Assembly: GCA_934435195.1 (NCBI GenBank)
Contig: CAKSAJ010000028.1
Location: 1-34,669, forward strand
Origin: an uncultured Schaedlerella sp.
GTDB lineage: Bacteria > Bacillota > Clostridia > Lachnospirales > Lachnospiraceae
DNA length: 34,669 nt
Reading direction: 5' to 3'
The notes under the pieces were generated by a model that made no database searches, had not been told where the DNA came from, and saw only the letters and a list, made by a program, of their open reading frames with translations. Position numbers and translations under genes: made by a program. Below, piece after piece: positions 1 through 9,165 of the stretch (the stretch's first letter is position 1; every line of letters starts with the position of its first letter).

Positions 1-108
1 TGTGTGCTTATGATTCCAATTTTGGTTGGGATTGCGTATGTGATACCAAAGTATCAGTTTGAAAAGATGAGTCGGGAGAGCATTGTTGAAAGGATTCGGA
101 AAGAATAG
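1..108 (+). CDS. C-terminal end of an unidentified, probably membrane, protein (5' end outside window)
   Basis: Frame 1 is open from the window edge to a TAG stop at 106-108 and gives the last 35 residues of a protein. The fragment starts with a hydrophobic stretch (LMIPILVGIAYVI) and ends in a charged tail (RESIVERIRKE). That pattern fits the final membrane helix and cytoplasmic tail of a transporter, for example an MFS or sugar-cation symporter. This is only an inference from hydrophobicity, since too little is present to name a family. Another 228 bases follow before the next gene, so it is probably not in the same operon as asnB. Confidence 0.5.
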   Translation, partial: CVLMIPILVGIAYVIPKYQFEKMSRESIVERIRKE

Positions 109-213
109 TAATAATGTGTGTAAAAATTTTCCATATTGATAGTTTCAGCAATTTTATTTGTAGTTATTCTGTTTGTATTAAAATATTTATCTGTAGATTT
201 TTACAATTAATTA

Positions 214-242
214 TTGACAAATAAAAATAAAAGGATTATATT
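214..242 (+). promoter_or_regulatory. Promoter of the asnB-gltB-gltD operon
   Basis: A perfect -35 box TTGACA at 214-219 and a TATATT -10 box at 237-242 are separated by 17 bases. Transcription should begin near 249, only about 10 bases before the terminator-like hairpin at 257-299, so the hairpin would lie in the operon's own 5' leader. Confidence 0.7.
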
Positions 243-256
243 ACAAAGCATAAAAA

Positions 257-299
257 AGCAAAGGCGCTTTGAGCTAAATGGTTCAAGGCGTCTTTTTTT
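257..299 (+). terminator. Intrinsic terminator or attenuator in the asnB leader
   Basis: GGCGCTTTGAGC (263-274) pairs with GTTCAAGGCGTC (281-292), with some G-U pairs, around a six-base loop. AAA/TTT pairs extend the stem and a run of seven T follows (293-299). It lies between the promoter at 214-242 and the asnB start at 337. It therefore either ends an upstream transcript or, more interestingly, controls read-through into asnB. Confidence 0.7.
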
Positions 300-336
300 A
301 TAATCAACAGAACGAGAAAGAAATGGTGAAAACGAT

Positions 337-1914
337 ATGTGCTCAATAACAGGATATAAGGGTGAATCCCTTACAGAAGAACAGATTAAAGAACATTTTG
401 ATAAAACTATTTCACGTGGACCTGATATGCAAAGGATTGAAAAAGTTGGGGATGTGACTCTGGGTTTTGAAAGATTGGCAATTATGGGGCTTACAGAGGA
501 AGGTATGCAGCCATTCTCTTGTAAGAATAACAAGGTAGTCTGCAATGGTGAAATTTATGGTTTTAGAAAGATAAAGAAAGAATTAGAAAAAGAATACGAA
601 TTTAAAAGTGATTCAGATTGCGAGATATTACTTCCATTGTATGAAAAATATGGTGTCGAAATGTTTAAAAAGCTTGATGCTGAGTTCGCTTGTATCATCT
701 ATGATGCAGAAACAAAAAATCTGATAGCAGCAAGAGACCCTATCGGAATCAGACCACTTTTCTATGGATATCCAAAAGAGGGAGAAATCATTTTTGCAAG
801 TGAAGCAAAAAATTTAGTAGGTATAGTTGATAAAATTTATCCATTCCCTCCGGGACATTATTATAAGGATGGCGAGTTCATTTCATATAGAGATATGACA
901 GAAGTAAAGGCTGTAAGTACAGATGATCTGGAAACTGCATGTCACAAGATTAAAGAAAAATTGATTGCAGGCATAGAGAAGAGACTTGATGCTGATGCAC
1001 CACTTGGTTTCTTGTTAAGTGGAGGTCTCGACAGTTCTTTGGTATGTGCGGTATCAGCAAAATTATTGAAAAAACCAATAAAGACTTATGCGATTGGTAT
1101 GAGTACGGATGCAATTGATTTAAAATATGCCAAAGAAGTAGCGGACTATATCGGAAGTGAACATACGGAAATCATTATTACAAAGGAAGAAGTATTAGGA
1201 GCTTTGAAGGAAGTAATATCAGTATTAGGAACTTATGATATTACCACAATTCGTGCAAGTATCGGAATGTATCTGATCTGTAAAGCAATTCATAATACGA
1301 CAGATGTCAGAGTACTTTTGACAGGAGAAATTTCGGACGAATTATTTGGATATAAATATACAGATTTTGCACCAGATGCAAAGAGCTTTCAGGAAGAGTC
1401 AGCAAAACGTATAAGAGAGCTTTACATGTATGATGTTTTGAGGGCAGACAGATGTATCTCATCAAACTCAATGGAGGCCAGAGTGCCATTCGGTGATTTG
1501 GACTTTGTAGAGTATGTAATGAGTATTGATCCGGAAATGAAAATGAATAAGTACAATAAAGGAAAATATTTGCTTAGACATGCATTTGAGGGAGATTACC
1601 TTCCGGAATCCATACTTATGAGAGAAAAGGCTGCATTTTCCGACGCAGTAGGACATTCAATGGTTGATTATCTCAAAGAGTATGCACAGGAGAAATATAG
1701 TGACGAAGAATACAATGAGAAGATTAAGAAGTATTCTTTTGCAAAGCCTTTCACAAAAGAATCTCTTTTATACAGAGAAATCTTTGAAGAGTATTATCCG
1801 GGACAGGCCGAAATGGTTGTAGATTTCTGGATGCCGAACAAAGCGTGGGAGGGCTGCAATGTGGATGACCCATCTGCCAGAGTTTTATCAAATTATGGCG
1901 AGAGTGGTTTATAG
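337..1914 (+). CDS. asnB: Asparagine synthetase, glutamine-hydrolysing
   Basis: The product (525 aa) makes asparagine from aspartate, ATP and the amide nitrogen of glutamine in the cytoplasm. The chosen start puts Cys at position 2 (MCSITGYKG), the nucleophile of class II glutamine amidotransferases, which fixes this ATG even though the ribosome binding site is weak. The N-terminal glutaminase half spans roughly residues 2-190. The synthetase half carries the ATP pyrophosphatase loop SGGLDSS at 228-234 and ends with the EARVPFGD and KYLLRHAF segments typical of AsnB. The length is slightly under that of the E. coli enzyme (about 554). It is the first gene of an apparent operon with gltB and gltD, so it competes for or shares glutamine with glutamate synthase. 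The leader hairpin at 257-299 suggests nitrogen-dependent attenuation. Confidence 0.95.
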   Translation: MCSITGYKGESLTEEQIKEHFDKTISRGPDMQRIEKVGDVTLGFERLAIMGLTEEGMQPFSCKNNKVVCNGEIYGFRKIKKELEKEYEFKSDSDCEILLPLYEKYGVEMFKKLDAEFACIIYDAETKNLIAARDPIGIRPLFYGYPKEGEIIFASEAKNLVGIVDKIYPFPPGHYYKDGEFISYRDMTEVKAVSTDDLETACHKIKEKLIAGIEKRLDADAPLGFLLSGGLDSSLVCAVSAKLLKKPIKTYAIGMSTDAIDLKYAKEVADYIGSEHTEIIITKEEVLGALKEVISVLGTYDITTIRASIGMYLICKAIHNTTDVRVLLTGEISDELFGYKYTDFAPDAKSFQEESAKRIRELYMYDVLRADRCISSNSMEARVPFGDLDFVEYVMSIDPEMKMNKYNKGKYLLRHAFEGDYLPESILMREKAAFSDAVGHSMVDYLKEYAQEKYSDEEYNEKIKKYSFAKPFTKESLLYREIFEEYYPGQAEMVVDFWMPNKAWEGCNVDDPSARVLSNYGESGL

Positions 1915-1962
1915 TACGATTAAATGAGTGAAAAAAAGTGGAAATGAAAGAGGAACAATAGT

Positions 1963-4900
1963 ATGAATCAAAGAAGCTTATATGACCCATCGTTTGAACA
2001 TGATAATTGCGGTATTGGTACCGTTGTAAATATAAAAGGAGTGCAGAGCCACTCAATTGTAGATGATGCTTTAAAGATTGTAGAAAATTTAGAGCACAGA
2101 GCCGGTAAAGACGGAGAGGGAAAGACGGGTGACGGAGTAGGAATTCTCACCCAGATTCCTCATAAATTCTTTAAAAAAGTATTATCTGATTCGAATATAA
2201 CGATTGGTGGAGCAAGAGAATATGCAGTAGGTATGTTCTTTTTCCCACAGAATGAGTTAAAAAGAAGTCAGGCTATGAAAATGTTTGAAATAATTGTAGA
2301 AAAAGAAGGACAGCAATTTCTGGGCTGGAGAAAAGTTCCTACCAGAGAGACTGTATTAGGACAGAAGGCTTTGGAAAGCTGTCCGGCAATTTATCAGGCA
2401 TTTATCAAGAGACCACAAGGTGTGGAGAATGATCAGGATTTTGACAGAAAACTATATGTTATCAGACGTGTTTTTGAACAGAGTAATGATAATACATACG
2501 TGCCTTCATTGTCTTGCAGAACGATTGTTTACAAGGGAATGTTTTTGGTTGGTCAGCTTAGAACATTTTTCCTTGATTTGTTAGATGCAGATTATGAGTC
2601 AGCGATAGCGATGGTACATTCAAGATTTTCTACAAATACAAATCCAAGCTGGCTTCGTGCACATCCAAACCGTCTGGTAGTACATAATGGGGAAATAAAC
2701 ACGATCAAGAGTAATGTTGATAAGATGCTTGCAAGGGAAGAAACGATTCATACAAGCTGTTTCACAGATGAAGAGCTGACAAAGGTATTGCCTGTTATAT
2801 CAACATCCGGATCCGATTCAGCAATGCTTGATAATGCACTGGAATTTATGATTATGGGTGGAATGGATCCTGCACTTGCAGCAATGATCTTAATTCCGGA
2901 ACCATGGGAACATAACGATACAATTACACAAAAGGAGAGAGATTTCTACCAGTATTATGCAACAATGATGGAGCCTTGGGATGGACCTGCTTCGATCCTT
3001 TTTTCTGATGGTGATGTTATGGGAGCAATCCTTGACAGAAATGGTCTGCGTCCTTCACGTTACTATGTAATGGATGATGACAGACTTATTCTTTCATCAG
3101 AGGTCGGTGTTCTTCCTTTGGATGAAAAACATATTTTAAGAAAAGAACGTCTCCACCCGGGAAAAATGCTGCTTGTAGATACAAGAGAGGGAAGAATCAT
3201 TTCGGACGCAGAGCTTAAGGATAAGTATGCGGGAAGAGAGCCTTATGGTGAATGGCTGGATTCTAATCTTTGCCAGTTGAAGGATTTAAAAATTCCGAAT
3301 GAAAAAGTGCCTTCTTATACAAAGGAAGAATTGGTAAGACTTCAAAAAGCATTTGGTTATAGTTATGAAGATTACAAGGATGAGATAAAGGCTATGGCTA
3401 CAAATGGTGCCGAGCATGTAGGTGCGATGGGAATTGATACACCGATTGCAGTACTCTCAAAACACTATCAGCCATTATTTTACTATTTCAAACAATTGTT
3501 TGCACAGGTTACTAACCCTCCGATTGATGCTGCCAGAGAAAAAATCGTGACAGCTACTACAGTATATATTGGAAAAAATGGAGAACTTTTATCAGAAAAA
3601 CCTTCTAACTGTAAGGTGTTAAAGGTAAAGAATCCGATTTTGTCTGATCTTGATTTATTAAAGATTTCAAAACTCAACCAGGATGGACTTAAGGTAGAGA
3701 AGGTTTCTACACTTTTCTATAAGAGCACTCCATTAGACAGAGCGCTTGACCATTTGTTTGTTGAAGTGGACAGAGTGTATCGTGATGGTGCTACTGTGCT
3801 CATTTTGTCAGACAGAGGAGTAGATGAAAATCATGTAGCTATCCCTTCCCTGTTAGCTGTGGCTGCAGTTCATAATCATTTGGTTCAGACAAAAAAATGT
3901 ATGGCTATGTCACTTATAATTGAGACTGCAGAGCCTTGTCTTGTGCATCATTTTGCTACACTTTTGGGATATGGAGCATGCGCGATCAATCCATATCTGG
4001 CTCATGCATCTATAAAAGAACAGATAGAGGATGGTCTCTTAGAAAAAGACTATTATGCAGCAGTTTCAGATTATGATAATGCAATCCTTCAGGGTATAGT
4101 AAAAATTGCCTCTAAGATGGGAATTTCTACATTGCAGTCATATCAGGGCAGCAGAATTTTTGAAGCTTTAGGTATAGATAAGAGTGTGATAGATAAATAT
4201 TTCGCAGGAACAGTTTCAAGAATCGGCGGAATTACATTGGATGATATTGCACAGAATACGGACAAACAACATTCACAGGCATTTGATCCATTAGGTCTGG
4301 CTACAGATATGTCGATTGATTCTTTAGGAAGACATAAAATGCGCTCCCAGGGAGAGAGCCATAGATATAATCCTGCAACAATTCATATGCTGCAGATGGC
4401 TACAAGAGAGGGCAACTATGAAAAATTTAAAGAATATACCAAAATGGTAGATGGAGAGCAGACAGGATATATCAGAAGTCTTATGGAGTTTGCTTACCCT
4501 GAAAAGGGAGTGGCACTAGAGGAAGTGGAAAGTGTTGATGAGATCGTAAAGAGATTTAAAACAGGTGCGATGTCATATGGCTCAATTTCTGAGGAAGCTC
4601 ATGAAGCATTAGCTATTGCGATGAATCATTTACATGGTAAATCAAACAGTGGTGAAGGTGGAGAGAGCGATGAAAGACTGGAAAGTGCTGGAAGTAAAGA
4701 AGACAGAAGCTCAGCGATCAAGCAGGTAGCAAGTGGAAGATTTGGTGTTACAAGCAGATACTTAAGCAGTGCAAGAGAAATCCAGATTAAGATGGCTCAG
4801 GGTGCTAAACCAGGAGAAGGTGGACATTTACCAGGCAAGAAGGTATATCCATGGATTGCAAAAACAAGACATTCAACACCGGGAGTAAGCCTTATTTCAC

Positions 4901-6492
4901 CACCGCCACATCACGATATTTATTCAATCGAAGATTTGGCACAATTGATCTATGATTTGAAAAATGCCAATGATGCAGCCAGAATTTCTGTGAAACTGGT
5001 ATCTGAAACAGGAGTAGGAACAATCGCAGCCGGTGTAGCAAAGGCCGGAGCAGGCGTTATTCTTATCTCAGGTTATGACGGAGGAACAGGAGCTGCTCCT
5101 ATAAGTTCAATCCATAATGCAGGATTGCCTTGGGAGCTGGGATTGGCAGAGACACACCAGACACTTATCCAGAACGGACTTCGAAATAGAGTTGTAGTGG
5201 AAACAGATGGAAAGCTCATGAGCGGAAGAGATGTAGCAATCGCTGCAATTTTGGGAGCCGAGGAATACGGCTTTGCAACAGCACCACTGGTAACATTAGG
5301 CTGCGTAATGATGAGAGTATGTAATCTTGATACATGTCCAATGGGTGTGGCTACACAGAATCCTGAGTTAAGAAAACGATTCATGGGAAAACCGGAATAT
5401 GTAGAGAACTTTATGCGCTTTATCGCACAGGAACTCCGTGAATATATGGCAAAATTAGGTGTGAAGAGTGTAGATGAGCTGGTCGGAAGAACAGATTTAC
5501 TGAGAAAAAGAACGGATCTTAGCGGAGTGGAGGCTAAAATCGATGTTAGTGCCATTCTTGGAGATTCCAGTGTGGTTTCAGCAGATTTCCACGATAAGAG
5601 CTATTATGATTTCAAGCTGGATGAGAAGAAAGATAAGCTTCTGATGACAAAGAACCGCAAATTCATGGATGCAGTAATAAAGGGAGAACCGACAGTTGTA
5701 GGTGTAGATGTAATAAATACGGACAGAGCATTTGGTACTCTTATTGGTTCTGAAATTACAAGACATCATCACGATGGACTTAAAGCAGATACAATCACTG
5801 TAAATTGTAAAGGATCCGGAGGACAGAGCTTCGGTGCATTTATCCCGGCAGGATTAACACTTAATCTGGTTGGAGACAGTAATGACTATTTTGGAAAAGG
5901 TCTTTCTGGAGGAAAACTTATAGTAAAAACTCCGGCTGATGCAGCATATAATCCTCAGGAAAATATTATCGTCGGAAATGTAGCTCTTTATGGCGCTACA
6001 TCCGGTGAAGCTTATGTAGGTGGAATGGCAGGAGAAAGATTCTGCGTACGTAACTCAGGTGCCAAAACAGTAGTAGAAGGTGTAGGAGAACATGGTTGTG
6101 AATATATGACCGGTGGTGTCGCAGTGATCATTGGACCTACAGGAAAGAATTTTGCAGCAGGTATGAGCGGTGGAATCGCATATGTGCTGGATGAAAATAA
6201 TTCGCTTTATAGAAACCTGAACAAAGAGATGGTTCTGATGGAAAGCATAGAGCATAAGTCTGACAGAGAAGAACTCAAAAAGCTTCTTGAAAATCATGCT
6301 AAATACACAGGTTCTGCAAAAGCAAAACTGATTTTAGATAATTTTGACGAATATCTTCCAAAATTTAAAAAAATCATTCCTTCAGATTACAAAAAAATCG
6401 TTCAGTATACAGAAGATTTTATCGAGCACGGAATGAGCATCAAAGAAGCTCAGATAGAAGCTTTTTATAAAAGTCAGAAAGAAAATGCATAA
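1963..6492 (+). CDS. gltB: Glutamate synthase, large (alpha) subunit
   Basis: This 1509-aa protein transfers the glutamine amide to 2-oxoglutarate, forming two glutamates. The motif DNCGIG near residue 16 contains the amidotransferase Cys that becomes N-terminal after propeptide removal. A class II glutaminase domain occupies about residues 16-430, a central domain about 470-760, an FMN-binding barrel about 800-1190, and a GXGXG beta-helix domain follows to about 1440. Cys1114, Cys1120 and Cys1125, spaced as in known GltB proteins, should bind the 3Fe-4S cluster. Full length and intact. The gene starts 48 bases after asnB behind GAAAGAGGAAC, and its last codons nearly touch the gltD ribosome binding site, so the two subunits are made together. 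Confidence 0.97.
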   Translation: MNQRSLYDPSFEHDNCGIGTVVNIKGVQSHSIVDDALKIVENLEHRAGKDGEGKTGDGVGILTQIPHKFFKKVLSDSNITIGGAREYAVGMFFFPQNELKRSQAMKMFEIIVEKEGQQFLGWRKVPTRETVLGQKALESCPAIYQAFIKRPQGVENDQDFDRKLYVIRRVFEQSNDNTYVPSLSCRTIVYKGMFLVGQLRTFFLDLLDADYESAIAMVHSRFSTNTNPSWLRAHPNRLVVHNGEINTIKSNVDKMLAREETIHTSCFTDEELTKVLPVISTSGSDSAMLDNALEFMIMGGMDPALAAMILIPEPWEHNDTITQKERDFYQYYATMMEPWDGPASILFSDGDVMGAILDRNGLRPSRYYVMDDDRLILSSEVGVLPLDEKHILRKERLHPGKMLLVDTREGRIISDAELKDKYAGREPYGEWLDSNLCQLKDLKIPNEKVPSYTKEELVRLQKAFGYSYEDYKDEIKAMATNGAEHVGAMGIDTPIAVLSKHYQPLFYYFKQLFAQVTNPPIDAAREKIVTATTVYIGKNGELLSEKPSNCKVLKVKNPILSDLDLLKISKLNQDGLKVEKVSTLFYKSTPLDRALDHLFVEVDRVYRDGATVLILSDRGVDENHVAIPSLLAVAAVHNHLVQTKKCMAMSLIIETAEPCLVHHFATLLGYGACAINPYLAHASIKEQIEDGLLEKDYYAAVSDYDNAILQGIVKIASKMGISTLQSYQGSRIFEALGIDKSVIDKYFAGTVSRIGGITLDDIAQNTDKQHSQAFDPLGLATDMSIDSLGRHKMRSQGESHRYNPATIHMLQMATREGNYEKFKEYTKMVDGEQTGYIRSLMEFAYPEKGVALEEVESVDEIVKRFKTGAMSYGSISEEAHEALAIAMNHLHGKSNSGEGGESDERLESAGSKEDRSSAIKQVASGRFGVTSRYLSSAREIQIKMAQGAKPGEGGHLPGKKVYPWIAKTRHSTPGVSLISPPPHHDIYSIEDLAQLIYDLKNANDAARISVKLVSETGVGTIAAGVAKAGAGVILISGYDGGTGAAPISSIHNAGLPWELGLAETHQTLIQNGLRNRVVVETDGKLMSGRDVAIAAILGAEEYGFATAPLVTLGCVMMRVCNLDTCPMGVATQNPELRKRFMGKPEYVENFMRFIAQELREYMAKLGVKSVDELVGRTDLLRKRTDLSGVEAKIDVSAILGDSSVVSADFHDKSYYDFKLDEKKDKLLMTKNRKFMDAVIKGEPTVVGVDVINTDRAFGTLIGSEITRHHHDGLKADTITVNCKGSGGQSFGAFIPAGLTLNLVGDSNDYFGKGLSGGKLIVKTPADAAYNPQENIIVGNVALYGATSGEAYVGGMAGERFCVRNSGAKTVVEGVGEHGCEYMTGGVAVIIGPTGKNFAAGMSGGIAYVLDENNSLYRNLNKEMVLMESIEHKSDREELKKLLENHAKYTGSAKAKLILDNFDEYLPKFKKIIPSDYKKIVQYTEDFIEHGMSIKEAQIEAFYKSQKENA

Positions 6493-6508
6493 GGAGGTGG
6501 AGACGATT

Positions 6509-7951
6509 ATGGGAGAGACAGTTAGCGTAGAATTAAGAATACAGAATTTTGAAGAATTTCATAAGGGTCTTCCACAGGAAGAACAGGTATGCGAAGCCAA
6601 AAGATGTATGTCATGCGGGATACCTTTTTGTCAGGCAGGAACAATGATAGCCGGAATGGCATCAGGATGCCCGCTCCACAATCTGGTTCCAGAGACAAAT
6701 GATTTGGTTAGTATGGGAAATCTTGAGCAGGCATATTATAGACTTAGCAAGACACATTGTTTTCCGGAATTTACATCAAGAGTGTGTCCTGCACTTTGTG
6801 AGGCGGCATGTACACAGGGCATATATGAACAGCCTGTTGCTACAAAAAGTAACGAGAGAGCGATTATTGATTATGCTTTCGAAAATGGACTGGTAGAAGA
6901 AAAGGAACCAGAGGTAAGAACCGGAAAGAGAATTGCAATAGTAGGTAGCGGACCTGCAGGACTGACGGCCGCATTGCTTTTAAATAGAAGAGGACATAGT
7001 GTTACGGTATACGAGAGAAAAGATCGTGTAGGTGGACTGCTTCGATATGGAATTCCGAATATGAAGCTTGATAAGAGAAGCATAGACAGACGTGTGCAGC
7101 TTATGGAGAATGCAGGAATAGAATTTAAATGTGGTGTAAATGTAGGTAAAGATATAAAAGGAAAGGATTTGGTAAAAGCCTATGACAGAGTCATACTCTG
7201 TTGTGGGGCGTCCAATCCAAGAGATATCAATGCACCTGGAAGAGATGCGAAAGGTATTTATTTTGCAGTTGATTTCTTATCAGAAGTAAGCAAAAAATTA
7301 ATGGATAATGACTACGATGATGAAAAGGTAATAAAAGCAAAAGACTTTTCATTTGGCAGTTTAAAAGGAAAGAACGTTGTCGTGATCGGTGGCGGAGATA
7401 CAGGAAATGACTGTGTCGGAACTGCTATAAGATTAGGTGCAAAAAATGTTACTCAGCTTGAGATGATGCCGGCGGCACCACTTAAAAGAGCAGAAAACAA
7501 TCCATGGCCAGAGTGGCCGAAAGTCCTTAAGACTGATTATGGCCAGGAGGAAGCTATTTATAAATTCGGAAAAGATCCTAGAATTTTTAAAACAACGGTT
7601 ACAGAATTTTTGAAAAATGCAAAAGGCGAGCTTTGTGCAGTAAAGACAGTAGAACTCGAGAACTTCAAGCCGGTTAAAGGAACCGAACATGAATTAAAGG
7701 CTGATATAGTTTTAATTGCAGCAGGATTTCTGGGAAGTCAGGAGTATGTGACAGCAGATTTTGGTGTTGATCTGACTAATAGAACAAATGTAGCGACAAA
7801 ACCAGGAGAATATGAAAGCAGCAAGAAAAATATATTTACAGCAGGTGATATGCATAGAGGACAGTCTTTAGTTGTATGGGCTATAGCAGAAGGAAGAGCT
7901 GTAGCAAAGGCTGTGGATGAGTCACTGATGGGATATACAAATATTTCATAA
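6509..7951 (+). CDS. gltD: Glutamate synthase, small (beta) subunit
   Basis: This 480-aa flavoprotein passes electrons from NAD(P)H through FAD and Fe-S clusters to GltB. The start at 6509 is preferred over an in-frame ATG at 6485, which overlaps gltB, because AAGGAGGTGG lies at 6491-6500 between them. The N-terminus has the low-potential 4Fe-4S cysteines (C28, C33, C36, C41, C54, then C93, C97, C101). An FAD dinucleotide fold with GSGPAG at 146-151 and RYGIPNMKLDK follows. A second dinucleotide fold, VVVIGGGDTGNDC, binds NAD(P)H, and the end has the usual TAGDMHRGQSLVVWAI. Length matches the family. The same fold is found in NfnB and other beta-like subunits, but adjacency to gltB makes the assignment firm. 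Confidence 0.96.
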   Translation: MGETVSVELRIQNFEEFHKGLPQEEQVCEAKRCMSCGIPFCQAGTMIAGMASGCPLHNLVPETNDLVSMGNLEQAYYRLSKTHCFPEFTSRVCPALCEAACTQGIYEQPVATKSNERAIIDYAFENGLVEEKEPEVRTGKRIAIVGSGPAGLTAALLLNRRGHSVTVYERKDRVGGLLRYGIPNMKLDKRSIDRRVQLMENAGIEFKCGVNVGKDIKGKDLVKAYDRVILCCGASNPRDINAPGRDAKGIYFAVDFLSEVSKKLMDNDYDDEKVIKAKDFSFGSLKGKNVVVIGGGDTGNDCVGTAIRLGAKNVTQLEMMPAAPLKRAENNPWPEWPKVLKTDYGQEEAIYKFGKDPRIFKTTVTEFLKNAKGELCAVKTVELENFKPVKGTEHELKADIVLIAAGFLGSQEYVTADFGVDLTNRTNVATKPGEYESSKKNIFTAGDMHRGQSLVVWAIAEGRAVAKAVDESLMGYTNIS

Positions 7952-7993
7952 ATAACTCTATATAAAGTAAAATAAATGTGATAGATTAAAAAG

Positions 7994-8035
7994 AAGCGAC
8001 TATGCTTTCCGGTTAAACTGGAGGTATAGTCGCTT
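7994..8035. terminator. Bidirectional terminator between gltD and the Uma2 gene
   Basis: AAGCGACTAT (7994-8003) and ATAGTCGCTT (8026-8035) form a perfect 10-bp stem. A T-rich tract follows on the minus strand (from the A-run at 7988-7992) and a weaker one on the plus strand. The hairpin lies between the converging ends of gltD and the minus-strand gene at 8083. Confidence 0.65.
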
Positions 8036-8082
8036 TGCTATATATTGTTAACTGTTCTCTGTTGGTGTGGGAGCAGTTTTTG

Positions 8083-8628
8083 TTATTTCAGCAAATCTGA
8101 AATGCAGATATTCAAATCATCATAGATGCCAACAGTAATCTCATCATGAAAAGAATATTGATGGAAGTCTTCCGGGTCACCGAAAAAGTAAGTCTGAATC
8201 GTCTGTGTCATTGGATTTACAATCCAATATTCACGAACACCGGCTGTGCGGTATTTAAAAAGTTTTGTGAGGTAATCCATACGCTGACTGCTTGGTGAAA
8301 CAATTTCAATAATGAAATCAGGAGCACCATTGCATCCTTTGTCGTTTAGCTTATCAGGATCGCAGATAACAGAGATATCCGGTTCTACATAGTTTCGGTC
8401 GTCCTGATTGAGGAAAACGGCAAAGGGAGCGGGCAAAACCTCGCAAGATCCTTTGTGAGATTTGATATAATCTCGGATTGTTGCGGAAAGTTCCATTACA
8501 AGTCTCTGATGAAGATAGCTTGGTGGTGCCATATTATAAATTTGACCATCTATCAGCTCTGCACGCTGTCCGGCGGGAAGTGCGTAGATGTCTTCAACCG
8601 TGTAAATATCCTTTTTCAATAATGGCAT
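8083..8628 (-). CDS. Uma2 family protein (putative PD-(D/E)XK endonuclease, DUF820)
   Basis: The 181-aa product has the typical Uma2 order: an N-terminal segment with GQRAELIDGQIYNM, then EPDISVI (residues 82-88), then APDFIIEIVSPSS (102-114), then a lysine-containing helix leading to REYWIVNP (132-139). In this family the conserved Asp and Glu of the second and third motifs plus a following Lys resemble a restriction-endonuclease-like active site. The cellular role is unknown, although many copies are found in mobile or accessory DNA. It stands alone on the minus strand, upstream of nothing obviously related, and is separated from hicB by a hairpin region at 8671-8716. No frameshift seen. 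Family assignment is confident; nuclease activity is not shown. Confidence 0.88.
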   Translation of the reverse strand: MPLLKKDIYTVEDIYALPAGQRAELIDGQIYNMAPPSYLHQRLVMELSATIRDYIKSHKGSCEVLPAPFAVFLNQDDRNYVEPDISVICDPDKLNDKGCNGAPDFIIEIVSPSSQRMDYLTKLFKYRTAGVREYWIVNPMTQTIQTYFFGDPEDFHQYSFHDEITVGIYDDLNICISDLLK

Positions 8629-8670
8629 ATAATCACATCCTTTCTTTGATAGTATAAAGCATATGCCTGA

Positions 8671-8740
8671 TTTTTATCTCAGTCGAGAAGACTCCCACCT
8701 CTTTCAGGTGGTGAGTAACAGCAAATTTGTCTCAGTGGGA
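8671..8740. repeat. Imperfect palindrome resembling an IS200/IS605 end
   Basis: ACTCCCACCT (8691-8700) pairs with AGGTGGTGAGT (8706-8716) around CTTTC, with one bulged T at 8712. A bulged-base hairpin is the kind of subterminal structure that IS200/IS605 transposases recognise. The flanking words TATCTCAGT and GACTCCCAC recur in the hairpin at 23751-23788. No transposase gene is present here, so at most this is a remnant or a non-autonomous element. Confidence 0.4.
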
Positions 8741-8741
8741 C

Positions 8742-9134
8742 TTATTTTATTTGAAGCTTCGAAATCAATGCTTCTTGAAGAACCTGCGAAAAGTTAAGTC
8801 CCATAGCAGTAGCGGATTCATTCAACCATTCTGGTATTGTAAGTGTTTTCTTAACAGCTCTTGAGTTATGTTTTTTCAGATAGGCAAGCATATCAAATTC
8901 TAAAACAACGATAAATCCGTCACTCACTTCAATCTTGCTAACATCAGTAGGTGTTGGAATTTCTTCCTTTTCTTCTTGTCTACTTACAATTGCAAGCCCC
9001 AATGCATCAACAGCCATTTCATAAGCCTGTTGCATGTCGTCTCCCTCAGTGAAACATTCTGGAAAATCTGGAAATGTAATCCAGAAACCGCCATCTTCTT
9101 TGTGAAATACTGCTGGGTAAAATAATCTGTTCAT
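8742..9134 (-). CDS. hicB: HicB-family antitoxin (no HicA partner seen)
   Basis: The 130-aa product begins with the HicB fold (MNRLFYPAVFHKEDGGFWITF; residues about 1-55), including DFPECFTEGDD and AYEMAVDALG, which normally blocks the HicA mRNA-cleaving toxin. Residues about 95-128 (KKTLTIPEWLNESATAMG and following) form a ribbon-helix-helix-like DNA-binding end. HicA is a small protein of about 60 aa usually next to hicB, but I find no such reading frame in 8629-8741 or 9135-9397. The gene is therefore an orphan antitoxin or a stand-alone HicB-like regulator. Its promoter at 9166-9194 is filled with ACACGT repeats that look like its own operator. Confidence 0.85.
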   Translation of the reverse strand: MNRLFYPAVFHKEDGGFWITFPDFPECFTEGDDMQQAYEMAVDALGLAIVSRQEEKEEIPTPTDVSKIEVSDGFIVVLEFDMLAYLKKHNSRAVKKTLTIPEWLNESATAMGLNFSQVLQEALISKLQIK

Positions 9135-9165
9135 CTTTTGTATCGCCTTTCCTTATCATGGTTAT

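Noticed and set aside
257..299. ANTAR-protein target RNA in the asnB leader
   Set aside because: A hexaloop hairpin overlapping a terminator is suggestive, but the loop TAAATG lacks the A1/G4 pattern, and the usual first hairpin is missing between the predicted start site and this stem.
5073..5555. 160-residue minus-strand reading frame inside gltB
   Set aside because: It is a shadow of the gltB coding frame, with Ser/Pro-rich low-quality composition and no ribosome binding site.
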